A stretch of DNA of 64,000 nt, taken from JAGLOK01 sp963677605 (lineage in GTDB: Bacteria > Bacillota > Clostridia > Christensenellales > UMGS416). Each line of letters begins with the position of its first letter. Position 1 is the first letter of the stretch. The notes beneath the pieces are model-generated. The model was not told where the DNA came from. It was given only the letters and a program-made list of their open reading frames with translations, and did not search any database. The position numbers and the translations under genes were made by a program. The DNA is taken from assembly GCA_963677605.2 (NCBI GenBank), contig CAXXDX010000005.1, forward strand, positions 1 through 64,000, read 5' to 3'. Shown one piece after another: positions 17,237 through 26,773 of the stretch.

Positions 17237-18436
17237 ATGAATGCTGAATTCATAAGTGCATTGGATGCTCTTGAAAAAGAAAAGAATTTAAGCAAAGAAG
17301 TGCTGATAGAGGCTATTGAGGCAGCACTAGCGGCAGCATACAAAAGGAATTTTTCAACTGACCAGAATGTACGTGTAGACATTGACAGAGATACGGGCGA
17401 CATAAATGTGTTTGCACAATTGTATGTTGTTGACAACATAGAAGATGAAGACAAAGAAATTCTTATAGAAGACGCTCAGGAAATTAACGAGAATGCAAAA
17501 ATCGGAGATATCCTTGAAGAGGTAATAACACCGGATTCTTTCGGAAGAATTGCCGCGCAAACTGCAAAGCAGGTAGTTGTTCAGAGGATACGAGAAGCAG
17601 AACGTACTGTAATATATGATGATTACATCGAAAAGGAAGATGAAGTAATAACTGCCACAGTACAAAGAGTTGATAGGAAGAATGTTTTTGTAGATCTCGG
17701 TAAAGCTGAAGGATATCTTCCTCCGTCAGAACAGATGTATGGTGAAAACTATTATCCGAATGACAGGCTCAAAGTATACGTAGTAGAAGTTCAAAAAACT
17801 AATAAAGGTGCTCAGATAATTGTTTCAAGATCACACCCGGGGTTAGTTAAAAGATTATTTGAAGCTGAAGTGCCTGAGATAAACGAAGGAATAATTGAGA
17901 TAGTAAGCGTTGCTCGTGAAGCAGGTCAGCGCACAAAGATGGCTGTTTATTCTGAAGATAACGATATAGATGCCATAGGTGCATGTGTAGGCCAGCGCGG
18001 AATCCGCGTAGAGCGCGTTGTAGACGAGCTTCACGGTGAAAAAATTGATATAGTAAACTACAGTGACGACCCTGTCGAATTTATTGCAAACGCATTAAGT
18101 CCTGCAAAAGTTGTTATGATATATCTATATGAAGACGAAAAAGTAGCAAGCGTTGTTGTACCGGACAATCAACTATCGCTAGCTATCGGCAGACAGGGAC
18201 AGAATGCAAGATTAGCTGCCAAACTAACAGGATGGAAGATAGACATTAAGAGTCAGTCTCAGATCATGGAAGAAGAGTTTAATAAAGATGATGAAGATCA
18301 GGAAGATGAAAGTGTAATAGCAGAGGATAACTCAGGAAATGATGAGTTAGATATTGATGAAATGCCTGATTTTGAAGATGAGTTGGAAATAGACGATTTT
18401 GATGATTTGGAAGAAATAGAAGACCCGGAAAATTAA
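17237..18436 (+). CDS. nusA: Transcription termination/antitermination factor NusA
   Basis: Binds RNA polymerase and modulates pausing, termination and antitermination. 399 residues. N-terminal polymerase-binding domain (1-125), S1 domain (about 133-200, ATVQRVDRKNVFVDLG), and two KH domains (about 205-345, with GACVGQRGIRVERVVDELHGEKID and AIGRQGQNARLAAKLTGW). The acidic C-terminal tail (about 350-399) is mostly Asp/Glu, a lineage-specific extension. SD ACGGAGGG. Confidence 0.97.
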   Translation: MNAEFISALDALEKEKNLSKEVLIEAIEAALAAAYKRNFSTDQNVRVDIDRDTGDINVFAQLYVVDNIEDEDKEILIEDAQEINENAKIGDILEEVITPDSFGRIAAQTAKQVVVQRIREAERTVIYDDYIEKEDEVITATVQRVDRKNVFVDLGKAEGYLPPSEQMYGENYYPNDRLKVYVVEVQKTNKGAQIIVSRSHPGLVKRLFEAEVPEINEGIIEIVSVAREAGQRTKMAVYSEDNDIDAIGACVGQRGIRVERVVDELHGEKIDIVNYSDDPVEFIANALSPAKVVMIYLYEDEKVASVVVPDNQLSLAIGRQGQNARLAAKLTGWKIDIKSQSQIMEEEFNKDDEDQEDESVIAEDNSGNDELDIDEMPDFEDELEIDDFDDLEEIEDPEN

Positions 18437-18437
18437 T

Positions 18438-18716
18438 ATGGCTAAAAAGACCAGAAAAATTCCGATGCGGATGTGTGTCGGATGCAGACAACGGCGGGAG
18501 AAAAAAGAACTTCGAAGAGTTGTAAGAACTCCTGAAGGCAAAGTTTGTGTGGATTTTACAGGCAAACTCTCAGGAAGAGGGGCTTATCTTTGCAAAGGAG
18601 ATATTGCTTGTCTTGAAAAGGCAGTGAAATCAAAAGCTCTAGAAAGACATTTGGAAGTTCAGATTGATGAAAGTGTATTTGAAAATCTGAAAAAGGAGTT
18701 CTCAGAAGGTGATTGA
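18438..18716 (+). CDS. rnpM: YlxR-family RNA-binding protein (RnpM)
   Basis: 92 residues, DUF448. The conserved MRMCVGCRQRREKKELRRVVR (about 10-30) and GRGAYLC (about 48-54) motifs are present. Known in Bacillus as a modulator of RNase P. Starts one base after nusA ends and overlaps the next gene by 8. Confidence 0.92.
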   Translation: MAKKTRKIPMRMCVGCRQRREKKELRRVVRTPEGKVCVDFTGKLSGRGAYLCKGDIACLEKAVKSKALERHLEVQIDESVFENLKKEFSEGD

Positions 18717-19014
18717 TTTATCCGGAGCACTAGGATTGTGTTTAAGAGCAAGAGCTTGTTCATATGGTTTTGACAATGCTGTTAACATGATGCAAAGAAA
18801 AAAGTGCTATGGTATTTTGCTTTCAAGCAATGCGTCTGAGAAAACAAAAAAAAGAATACTGGATAAATGCAGTTATTATGATGTAGAATATATTGAATTG
18901 GATTTATCTGAAACCTATAATAGGTTAAATATAAAAGATAGTGTTAAAATTATATCCATTAACGATTTTAATTTTATGAAACTAGTGGATAAAAGGCTAA
19001 AAGGAGAAACATAA
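18709..19014 (+). CDS. rplGA: Ribosomal L7Ae-family protein YlxQ
   Basis: 101 residues, L7Ae/L30e/S12e fold; a K-turn RNA-binding protein in the nusA operon. Start GTG at 18709 inside ylxR with GAAGGTG upstream. Features: LGLCLRARACSYGFDNAVNMMQ and the YGILLSSNASEKTKKRI segment. It lacks the usual start signals of an independent gene, so expression is coupled. Confidence 0.85.
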   Translation: MIDLSGALGLCLRARACSYGFDNAVNMMQRKKCYGILLSSNASEKTKKRILDKCSYYDVEYIELDLSETYNRLNIKDSVKIISINDFNFMKLVDKRLKGET

Positions 19015-19020
19015 ATTTAT

Positions 19021-21735
19021 ATGAGCAAAGTCAGTTTGCAAAAACAAGCAAAAGATTTACTGTCTTCAGCAGAGGAAATCGCAAAAACAATTTCAGCGGC
19101 ACAGTTAAGAGCTAAAAACCAAGTGGCGTGGCTTTATGATGCTGAAAAGACAATGAAGGAAAAGCTGAGACAGGAAAGAATTCTTGAAAAGCAGAAAGAA
19201 GAAGAAGCTCTGGAGAAAAAGGCAAAAGAGGAAACTGTTGCTGCAAAGAAGGAAAAGCCTGTTGTAGAAAAGAAACAGCCTAAAGATGAGCCGAAAAAAG
19301 AAGTCTCTCCTGATATTAAAAAAGAACCTGCTAAACCAAAGGAAGAGAAGGTTGAAAAGCCTAAAGAAGTAACCGAAGTTAAAAAAGTTGTAAAAAAAGA
19401 AGCTCCTAAAACTGAGCATAAACATAAAACATCTGTTGTGCCCAAGAAGAAGGGCTCTGCTTCTTCAAATTCTAGCAATAAAGAAAAGCCTAAGGTTACA
19501 ATAGTTAATATTGATGACAGACCAAAGAAAAAAATAGGTTTGCGTGTTGTTAAAGCTGCACCATCAGCTGCGGAGCTTGCAGCACAGAAAAAGAAAGAAC
19601 AGCAGAAAAGGCTTGAAGCTAAAAAGAAAAGAGAAGAAGCTAACAAACCTGCTGAAAGAAAGCAGTATAAAAAGGACGGAGATGACAATAAGTCAAGACC
19701 TCCATATCAGAGAAAGCCTGCTCAAAAAGGCGAAGGTGAATCTGACTCAAGTGCGTCTTCAGCTCCTGCCGGAAAACAAGACAACAGAAGAAGGAAGACA
19801 ACAAAATCTTCTTATCACGAAATGCAGCAGACGAGCACTAAAAAGAGAAGCAAAAAGTCTCTAATTCAAGAATCAAAAGGGAAGAAATTTGTCTTTGACG
19901 ATGTCTATACACCAACAGGTTCAAGAAGAAAAGGGCCTAGGAAAAATAACCGTAAGCAAGTAATTGAAAAGAAAGTTATTGAACATGCTGTAATTAGCAC
20001 AAAAACAGTAACTATTAAAGAGCTGGCTGAAAAAATCGGAAAACCTGGTGCAGAGATTATTAAACAGCTTTTCATACTAGGAATTATCGCAAATATTAAT
20101 CAAGCTATTGATTTCGATACAGCCGCACTTGTTGCAACTGAACTCGGAGTTTCGCTTGAGCAAAAAATGGAGCAGACAAACGAAGAAAAAATGGTTGCAG
20201 CTCACGATGAGGGTGCAGATTATGATGAAGGTCTTGTAAAACGTGCACCAATAGTTACTGTAATGGGACATGTTGATCATGGTAAAACTTCATTGCTGGA
20301 TGCTATAAGAAATGCTAACGTAATAGAAGGCGAAGCAGGCGGAATTACACAGCATATCGGTGCGTATACAATTAAATATAACGATGAAGACATAACGTTT
20401 ATTGATACTCCGGGGCATGAGGCTTTCACCGCAATGCGTGCAAGAGGTGCGCAGGTAACTGATATTGCAATCTTAGTTGTTGCTGCAGATGATGGTGTTA
20501 TGCCACAGACTGTTGAAGCAATCAACCATGCAAAAGCCGCTGAAGTTCCGATTATAGTTGCTATAAACAAAATGGATGTTGCTGGTGCAAATCCGGATAG
20601 AGTAAAGCAGGAACTAACAGAGCATGAACTGGTTACTGAAGAATGGGGCGGAGATACAATAATGGTTCCAATTTCAGCGCTTAAAAACGAAGGTATTGAT
20701 ACATTGTTGGATGATGTTCTACTGGTTGCAGAAATGCAGGAGCTTAAAGCGAATCCGGAAGTATCTGCTAAAGGAACAATCGTTGAAGCTAAGCTTGATG
20801 TTGGACGCGGTCCTGTTGCGACAGTGCTTATACAAAACGGTACACTTAAAATTGGCGATGCTATTGTTGCCGGTACTATTACGGGTAAAGTTCGTGCTAT
20901 GCTTGATGACAAAGGAAACAGGCTGGATGAAGCTGGTCCTTCAACACCGGTTGAAATACTTGGATTTAACGAAGTTCCAGATGCAAGTGATGTTATGTAT
21001 GTTGCAGATGACAAACTTTCAAGAAAAGTTGCAGCAGACAGAAGCAGACAGATACGCGAAGATCAGGTTAAATCGTCTCAGATGGTTACTCTTGACGACT
21101 TATTTAATAAGATAAATGAAGGAAAACTTAAAGATCTCAACATTATTGTAAAAGCAGATGTACAAGGCTCTGCTGAAGCAATGAAGCAGTCTTTGCTTAA
21201 ACTTACTAATGATGAAGTAAGAGTAAATATCAAACATAGCGGTGTTGGTGCAATATCGGAAAGTGATGTAAACCTTGCATCTATATCAAACGCTATTATT
21301 ATCGGATTTAATGTTCGCCCAGATTCTAACGGTCAAAAAGCGGCAGATGCTGAAAACGTTGAGATAAGAACTTATAGAATTATTTATAAGGCAATCGAAG
21401 ACATTGAGCTTGCTATAAAGGGAATGCTTAAACCTGAGTATAAAGAAGAAGTTCAGGGTCATGCTGAAGTTCGCGATGTAATTAAAGTGCCTAACATAGG
21501 GAATATCGCCGGTTCATATATTACGGATGGCTTGTTCACAAGAAGCTCACAGGCAAGAATATTGCGAGACGGCGTAATTGTTTATGAAGGATCATTGGCG
21601 TCACTTAGAAGATTTAAAGATGATGTTAAGGAAGTTAAACAAGGATTTGAATGCGGTATCGGCATTGAAAACTTCAACGATATTAAAGAAGGCGACGTAA
21701 TAGAAGCTTATCATATGAAGGAAATAGCTAGATAG
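19021..21735 (+). CDS. infB: Translation initiation factor IF-2
   Basis: GTPase that places initiator tRNA on the 30S subunit. 904 residues. A long Lys/Glu/Pro-rich disordered N-terminal part (about 40-320) precedes the IF2_N domain (about 330-385). The G domain has GHVDHGKTS (about 417-425), GGITQHIGAYT, DTPGHEAFTAMRARG and NKMD. Domains II-IV follow to the end. SD-like AAGGAG lies 10 bases before ATG. The low-complexity 5' half creates long antisense open frames that are not genes. Confidence 0.97.
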   Translation: MSKVSLQKQAKDLLSSAEEIAKTISAAQLRAKNQVAWLYDAEKTMKEKLRQERILEKQKEEEALEKKAKEETVAAKKEKPVVEKKQPKDEPKKEVSPDIKKEPAKPKEEKVEKPKEVTEVKKVVKKEAPKTEHKHKTSVVPKKKGSASSNSSNKEKPKVTIVNIDDRPKKKIGLRVVKAAPSAAELAAQKKKEQQKRLEAKKKREEANKPAERKQYKKDGDDNKSRPPYQRKPAQKGEGESDSSASSAPAGKQDNRRRKTTKSSYHEMQQTSTKKRSKKSLIQESKGKKFVFDDVYTPTGSRRKGPRKNNRKQVIEKKVIEHAVISTKTVTIKELAEKIGKPGAEIIKQLFILGIIANINQAIDFDTAALVATELGVSLEQKMEQTNEEKMVAAHDEGADYDEGLVKRAPIVTVMGHVDHGKTSLLDAIRNANVIEGEAGGITQHIGAYTIKYNDEDITFIDTPGHEAFTAMRARGAQVTDIAILVVAADDGVMPQTVEAINHAKAAEVPIIVAINKMDVAGANPDRVKQELTEHELVTEEWGGDTIMVPISALKNEGIDTLLDDVLLVAEMQELKANPEVSAKGTIVEAKLDVGRGPVATVLIQNGTLKIGDAIVAGTITGKVRAMLDDKGNRLDEAGPSTPVEILGFNEVPDASDVMYVADDKLSRKVAADRSRQIREDQVKSSQMVTLDDLFNKINEGKLKDLNIIVKADVQGSAEAMKQSLLKLTNDEVRVNIKHSGVGAISESDVNLASISNAIIIGFNVRPDSNGQKAADAENVEIRTYRIIYKAIEDIELAIKGMLKPEYKEEVQGHAEVRDVIKVPNIGNIAGSYITDGLFTRSSQARILRDGVIVYEGSLASLRRFKDDVKEVKQGFECGIGIENFNDIKEGDVIEAYHMKEIAR

Positions 21736-22082
21736 TGGCAAACTTTAGACAGCAAAAAGTAGAAAATGAAGTTAAACGCTTGGTAGGAAATATCATTAAT
21801 AATGAGGTTCGCGATCCAAGCGTTCCTTCAATGTGCTCTGTTATTTCTGTAAGCGTGGCAAAGGATTTAAAAAACGCTAAAATAAATATTAGCTTTATGG
21901 ATCCTAACGCTGACCCTCAAAAAGCAGTAAAAGCACTTAACAATGCTGCGGGTTTTATAAGACATAGGCTTGGAGATATAATGTCAACAAGAACTGTGCC
22001 TGCTTTAACATTTGTTTATAATAATTCTATTGAGCACAGTATTAAAATTAATGAACTTTTGGATAAAATAAAACATGACTGA
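21735..22082 (+). CDS. rbfA: Ribosome-binding factor A
   Basis: 30S maturation factor, KH-like fold. 115 residues. GTG start whose G is the last base of the infB stop codon. Shows the RbfA pattern: RVENEV..LVGNIINNEVRDPSV, VTVAKDLKNAKINISF-like strand and AGFIRHRLGDIMSTRTVPALTF (about 75-96). Confidence 0.94.
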   Translation: MANFRQQKVENEVKRLVGNIINNEVRDPSVPSMCSVISVSVAKDLKNAKINISFMDPNADPQKAVKALNNAAGFIRHRLGDIMSTRTVPALTFVYNNSIEHSIKINELLDKIKHD

Positions 22083-23034
22083 TTTGAACGAAATAAAAAA
22101 CAAAATATTGAACTCAAAATATACTGCCATAGTGTGTCATCACAATCCTGACGGAGATACATTGGGCAGTGCTTTTGCGTTAAGCAGAACTCTTGAAAAG
22201 CTAGGAAAGAAAAATGACATATTATGTGCAGATGCCCTTCCTAAAAAATTTACTTTCATGAATGACAGAGAATTGATGCACGAATATGATAAAAACAAAT
22301 ATGAATTAACAATATTTGTTGACAGCGGAGATATAAAGCTTACTGGTAAACTTTTTGAAGATGTTGACATTAGCGACATAGAAACAATAAATATTGACCA
22401 CCATGGAACAAATCTTAAATATGCAAATTTAAATTTTGTGGACAGCACTTATTCATCTGCATCTGAGCTAATACTTGAACTAATTAAAACACTCGGAGTA
22501 ACACCTGACGAGACTACAGCTGAATATCTTTATACAGGAATGGTTACAGACACAGGACAGTTTGCATACTCATATACTTCGGCGAGAACACATGAAAATG
22601 CAGCATATCTTATAAACTGCGGTGTTAACTTTTCCAAAATTCATTATGACATATTTAAATCCATGCCAATTCAAAGGCTTTTGCTTATGAAGCATATGCT
22701 TGGAAACATGACTTTGTCTGATGAAAATAAAATCGCCATATCAATTTTAACACTGGATGATTTTGAACAATGTAATGCTACAGCTCAAGATAGCGATGCA
22801 CTGGTTAATATAATGCTTTCTACTGACAGTGTTCTTGTAGCAGTATTAGTAAGACAGGTAGATAACGATACATTTAAAGCGAGTTTTAGATCTATGGATC
22901 ACATAGATATTTCGGTTGCGGCTAAATCTCTTGGCGGAGGCGGACACAAACAGGCAGCCGGTGCTACTTTCGCTTCTAAAAAAGAAGAAGTTAATAACAT
23001 TATTTTGGAAGCGATTGGCAAAGCTGAGCTATGA
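22075..23034 (+). CDS. nrnA: DHH-family nanoRNase / bifunctional oligoribonuclease and pAp phosphatase
   Basis: Degrades 2-5-mer RNAs and pAp. 319 residues. DHH domain motifs: HHNPDGDTLGSAFAL (about 22-36), VDSGD near 87, DHH in INIDHHGTN near 107, and the DHHA1 motif GGGGHKQAAGA near 297-307. Starts inside rbfA (8-base overlap) and ends with an ATGA overlap with truB. Confidence 0.94.
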   Translation: MTDLNEIKNKILNSKYTAIVCHHNPDGDTLGSAFALSRTLEKLGKKNDILCADALPKKFTFMNDRELMHEYDKNKYELTIFVDSGDIKLTGKLFEDVDISDIETINIDHHGTNLKYANLNFVDSTYSSASELILELIKTLGVTPDETTAEYLYTGMVTDTGQFAYSYTSARTHENAAYLINCGVNFSKIHYDIFKSMPIQRLLLMKHMLGNMTLSDENKIAISILTLDDFEQCNATAQDSDALVNIMLSTDSVLVAVLVRQVDNDTFKASFRSMDHIDISVAAKSLGGGGHKQAAGATFASKKEEVNNIILEAIGKAEL

Positions 23035-23912
23035 ACGGTTTCATCAATCTGTTAAAAACTCCGGGGATTACATCCAGCACCGCAGTTTCAATAATTAAAA
23101 GAACATATAATCTTAATAAGGTTGGGCATGCCGGAACATTGGATCCCGGCGCAGCAGGAGTACTGCCTATAATGATAGGCAAAGCTACTCGTTTATTTGA
23201 CTATCTTCAAGATGAAAAAAAAGAATACATATCAGAATTTGTGTTTGGAACTGATACAGATACACTTGATATGCAGGGTAAAATCACTGCCCAAAACAGT
23301 GTTGAAGTAAGCGAAGAAAGATTGAATTCAATTCTCCATGAGTTTATGGGAGAAATAAAACAATTTCCCCCAAGAGTTTCAGCTATTTCAATCAACGGGA
23401 AAAAAGCATATGAACTCCAGCGCGCAGGTGTTGATTTTGAAGTACCGGAAAAGAAAGTTACGATATTTGAATTAGAGGTTATCAAAAAAACTTCTCATAA
23501 TTCTTATATGATGAAAATTGTTTGTTCCAAAGGAACTTATATCAGAAGCTTATGCAGAGATATTGCTGCAAGACTTGATACATATGGATTTATTAATTAC
23601 TTATTGAGAACTAAAAGCTCTACATTTGAAATAGAAAATTCTTATAGTATTGAAGATTTGAAGAAGAAACCTATTAAAGAAGTATTGGTTCCGATTGATA
23701 AACCAATAAGCTATATGCCAAAAATAATTCTTGGACAGGAACATTTAAAAAGCATAATTGTAGGCACACAAATATCATATGAAGATAAGCTTGAAAACAT
23801 ATTTCGAGTATATTTAGACGAAAAATTTGTTGGCTTGGGTAGACCTGAAAAAAACAATAATATACAATATATTAAAGTTTTTAAACGGTTAATAGAAGAA
23901 AAGGATATATAA
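23031..23912 (+). CDS. truB: tRNA pseudouridine-55 synthase
   Basis: Makes psi55 in the T loop of tRNAs. 293 residues. Catalytic Asp in HAGTLDPGAAGVLP (about 33-46), GKATRLFDYLQDEKK, and YIRSLCRDI near 170. The start overlaps nrnA (ATGA), and the stop shares one base with ribF (TAATG). Confidence 0.96.
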   Translation: MNGFINLLKTPGITSSTAVSIIKRTYNLNKVGHAGTLDPGAAGVLPIMIGKATRLFDYLQDEKKEYISEFVFGTDTDTLDMQGKITAQNSVEVSEERLNSILHEFMGEIKQFPPRVSAISINGKKAYELQRAGVDFEVPEKKVTIFELEVIKKTSHNSYMMKIVCSKGTYIRSLCRDIAARLDTYGFINYLLRTKSSTFEIENSYSIEDLKKKPIKEVLVPIDKPISYMPKIILGQEHLKSIIVGTQISYEDKLENIFRVYLDEKFVGLGRPEKNNNIQYIKVFKRLIEEKDI

Positions 23913-24835
23913 TGGAGTATATAGCACTAGGTAATTTTGATGGAATGCACTTAGGCCATCAGGAGCTGTTAAAAAGAGTTGTGAAAGAGGCGGAAAATGA
24001 CGGAGCAACTCCTTCAGTATGCATTTTCGAGCCTCATCCAATGAAGCTTGTTTCACCGATGCATGCACCGAAGCTTTTGACTTCGCTATCATTAAGAAAG
24101 AAGTTATTAAAATCAATAGGAATAAAAAACATTCATATAATATCTTTTGACAAAACACTGCTTAATATGAATGGTTTGGATTTTCTTAAAATGCTTAAAG
24201 AAGAGTATGATGCAGGCTTGTTTGCAGTTGGGTATAATTTTAACTTTGGCAAAGGCGGAAAATGGGGAACTGAAGATTTAAAAGGATATTGCAGAGATAA
24301 TAATCTTAAATCCATTGTTTTAGATAAATTCATGCATAAAGATGAAGAAGTATCATCTACTGTTATAAGAGGACACATTGTAAAAGGTGAGCTTGTAAAA
24401 GCTTGCAGCTTGCTTGGAAGGCCGCATTTAATAGAAGGCAAGGTTGTAATGGGCAATCAAATCGGAAGCAAGATTGATTTTCCGACTGCAAATTTTGAAT
24501 ACGAATTGGATTACTGTTATCCTCCAAGAGCAGTGTATTTCACTGTAACTATGATAGATAAAAAATGGTACTACAGTATTACAAATATAGGACATAAGCC
24601 GACAATTGGAGAAAATGAAATCAATATTGAAACTCATATACTTGATTATGACGGAGAGTTATACGGAAGGAAAATTCAAATTGGTTTCTTGAAAAAGTTA
24701 AGAGAAGAGAAAAAGTTTAAAAACTTAGAAGAACTTAAGGGGCAGCTTATTACTGATGCTGCCAATGCTAGAGAACTAATCAATGAGTATAAAGAGGTTA
24801 TTTCTGTTTGCAATAAATTTGTATATACATTATAA
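23912..24835 (+). CDS. ribF: Bifunctional riboflavin kinase / FAD synthetase
   Basis: Converts riboflavin to FMN and FAD. 307 residues. Adenylyltransferase domain with GNFDGMHLGHQEL (7-19), GYNFNFGKGGKWG and SSTVIRGHI near 153. Kinase domain from about 175 with GNQIGSKIDFPTANF and a TNIG motif near 227. Last gene of the nusA operon; no clear terminator before ireB. Confidence 0.95.
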   Translation: MEYIALGNFDGMHLGHQELLKRVVKEAENDGATPSVCIFEPHPMKLVSPMHAPKLLTSLSLRKKLLKSIGIKNIHIISFDKTLLNMNGLDFLKMLKEEYDAGLFAVGYNFNFGKGGKWGTEDLKGYCRDNNLKSIVLDKFMHKDEEVSSTVIRGHIVKGELVKACSLLGRPHLIEGKVVMGNQIGSKIDFPTANFEYELDYCYPPRAVYFTVTMIDKKWYYSITNIGHKPTIGENEINIETHILDYDGELYGRKIQIGFLKKLREEKKFKNLEELKGQLITDAANARELINEYKEVISVCNKFVYTL

Positions 24836-24864
24836 TTTTGATATAGAGAAAAGAGGTGTTTATA

Positions 24865-25128
24865 ATGTCAGACTTTAATGATACAATGCGCTTTAAAAGG
24901 CCTAAAGACCATCCGGATACAGTAAGCGAAATAATTTCTACTGTATACGAAGCTCTAAAAGAAAAAGGTTATGATCCTATTAATCAGCTTGTTGGATATA
25001 TTATTTCAGGTGATCCCACTTATATAACAAGCTACAAAAACGCAAGGTATTTAATCAGACGCTTGGAACGTGATGAAATTCTTGAAGAAGTTATAGGGAG
25101 CTATTTAAAAACTCTTGATGAAAAGTAA
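24865..25128 (+). CDS. ireB: IreB-family regulatory phosphoprotein (UPF0297)
   Basis: 87 residues, full length. It has the conserved N-terminal T-M-R/K-F motif (NDTMRF), the target of the PASTA kinase in Enterococcus, and the YDPINQLVGYIISGDPTYIT block. The ATG at 24865 follows AAGAGGTG; a GTG at 24856 lies inside that SD and is rejected. Overlaps the next gene. Confidence 0.93.
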   Translation: MSDFNDTMRFKRPKDHPDTVSEIISTVYEALKEKGYDPINQLVGYIISGDPTYITSYKNARYLIRRLERDEILEEVIGSYLKTLDEK

Positions 25129-26074
25129 TCTGGAATATAATAATTTAGGTACTACGGATATAAAAGTGTCAAGCATCTGCTTTGGCACTTTAACTGTAAG
25201 TCCGCTTCAATTAAACTTTGATGCAAAAGAAGCATCAAAGTTATTTTGTTATGGCATCGATAGAGGAATAAATTTCTTTGATACTGCAAACCTATATGAA
25301 ACCTATAAGCCGCTAAAAAACGCAGTAAAATATAAAAAAGATATAGTTATAGCAACTAAAGACTATTGTTATGACGAAAAAACAGCTAAAGCTTCGCTTG
25401 AACGAGCTCTGCGTGAAATAGATAGGGATTATATTGATATTTTTCTTTTACACGAGCAGGAAAGTAAACACACAATAAGAGGACATTGGGAAGCTATAGA
25501 GTATCTTTTAAAGCGGAAACGCGCAGGGGATATAAGAGCTATCGGATTGTCTACGCATTTTGTTTCAGCAGTCAATGCAAGCTGTGAATATGAAGAAATT
25601 GAAATCATTCATCCAATATATAATATGAATGGATTGGGCATAGTAGATGGCAGCAAAAAAGAAATGCTGGATGCTATTAAAAAGGCTTCATCAAAGAACA
25701 AAGGAATATATCTTATGAAAGCTTTGGGTGGAGGACATCTTATCAAAAAGGCTGATGAAGCTATTAATCATGTTTTAATCGTTGAAGGCATAAGCTCAAT
25801 TGCAGTTGGTATGAAAAGTGAAGCTGAAATTGATTATAATGTTTCTTTATTTAGCGGAGTTAAGCCAAATGAAACTATAAAATCAAAAGTAAATACTGAC
25901 AAAAGAAAGCTTCATATACACGATTGGTGTACAGGATGCGGAAACTGTGTTTCTGCATGTGACAAAGGAGCGTTAACGCTTATTGAAGGAAAAGCGACAG
26001 TTGATGAAAATAAGTGCGTTTTATGCGGCTATTGCGCACCAAAATGCAATGATTTTTGTATAAAGGTGATATAA
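25118..26074 (+). CDS. Aldo/keto reductase with C-terminal 2x[4Fe-4S] ferredoxin domain
   Basis: 318 residues. Aldo/keto reductase barrel (1-270) with LGTTDIKVSSICFGT, catalytic-type FFDTANLYE (Asp/Tyr), K in ATKDY and LLHEQ. A ferredoxin domain (about 275-318) has CTGCGNCVSAC and CVLCGYCAPKC. The combined architecture is a widespread clostridial oxidoreductase of unknown substrate. Unusual place: it lies between ireB and ruvX, which are neighbours in most Firmicutes, overlapping ireB by 11 bases and ruvX by 1. Start ATG 25118. Confidence 0.88.
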   Translation: MKSNLEYNNLGTTDIKVSSICFGTLTVSPLQLNFDAKEASKLFCYGIDRGINFFDTANLYETYKPLKNAVKYKKDIVIATKDYCYDEKTAKASLERALREIDRDYIDIFLLHEQESKHTIRGHWEAIEYLLKRKRAGDIRAIGLSTHFVSAVNASCEYEEIEIIHPIYNMNGLGIVDGSKKEMLDAIKKASSKNKGIYLMKALGGGHLIKKADEAINHVLIVEGISSIAVGMKSEAEIDYNVSLFSGVKPNETIKSKVNTDKRKLHIHDWCTGCGNCVSACDKGALTLIEGKATVDENKCVLCGYCAPKCNDFCIKVI

Positions 26075-26488
26075 TGAGATTGATGTGTTTAGATGTAGGG
26101 AGCAAACGGATTGGAATCGCAATGAGCGATCCATTAATGATAACTGCTCAGGGTGTAGAAACGCTGAAGCGAAAGTCTCTCGAAAAGGATTTGGAAAGAT
26201 ACTGCCAACTGATTGACGAGTATGGAGTTGATAAGATAATAGTAGGTCTTCCTAAAAACATGAATGGCTCATTAGGGCCTATGGCAGAAGCTGTTACTGA
26301 ATATTCTAAACATTTGGAAAAAACATTTAAAACTACCGGTAGAACTATATGATGAAAGACTTTCTACGAAATTAGCACACAGTGCATTGATTGAAGGGAA
26401 TATGCGCAGAGAAAAACGCAAAGATTATGTGGACATGGTTGCTGCAGGATATATACTTCAAAGCTATATGGATAGAATGAAAAGATAA
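26074..26488 (+). CDS. ruvX: Holliday-junction resolvase-like YqgF/RuvX, frame broken by one extra base
   Basis: RNase H-fold nuclease implicated in 16S rRNA 5' processing. N-terminal part MRLMCLDVGSKRIGIAMSDP (catalytic Asp8) and the IIVGLPKNMNGS block are in frame 1. After TTT AAA ACT (26326-26334) family sequence goes on one base further: LPVELYDERLSTKLAH, then KRKDYVDMVAAGYIL to TAA at 26488. Removing one A from the run 26329-26332 gives 137 residues, the normal length. In the uncorrected frame it stops at 26352 and loses the DER motif. The start shares one base with the previous stop. Confidence 0.88.
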
Positions 26489-26500
26489 TTCGGAGGATTT

Positions 26501-26773
26501 ATGGATAATTATATAGAACTTATAAGCGAAGAAGGAAGCGAACTTTTTGAAATACTGCTTCGATTCAGGTTTAACGGAACTGATTATATCTCACTCAGGC
26601 CAGAAACAGAAGACGATGAAACAGCCGCAATATTTGAAATAAGAAAAGCACAAAACGGAGAAGAAGAATTTTTGCCAATTGAGGATGAAAATATTGCAAA
26701 GGAAGTGTTTGTCCACTTTGTTTCCATATGGGAAATGACTGAAGAAGATGAGGAGGATGACGATGACGAATGA
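26501..26773 (+). CDS. DUF1292 protein (YrzB-like)
   Basis: 90 residues, acidic, with the DUF1292 pattern (ISEEGSELFEILLRF, YISLRP, EEFLPIEDE) and a C-terminal Glu/Asp tail. Function unknown. ireB-ruvX-DUF1292 is a conserved order in Firmicutes. SD CGGAGG before ATG. Overlaps punA. Confidence 0.88.
   Translation: MDNYIELISEEGSELFEILLRFRFNGTDYISLRPETEDDETAAIFEIRKAQNGEEEFLPIEDENIAKEVFVHFVSIWEMTEEDEEDDDDE

Noticed and set aside
19134..19688. Long minus-strand open frame opposite infB
   Set aside because: Antisense shadow of the Lys/Glu-rich IF-2 N terminus; product is Phe/Ser low-complexity with no start signals.
20277..21014. 245-codon minus-strand open frame opposite the IF-2 G domain
   Set aside because: Shadow of the GTPase coding frame; no SD, promoter or recognisable family.
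26326..26334. TTTAAAAC in ruvX as a -1 slippery heptamer
   Set aside because: The conserved sequence resumes in the +1 frame; a -1 shift would not reach it.
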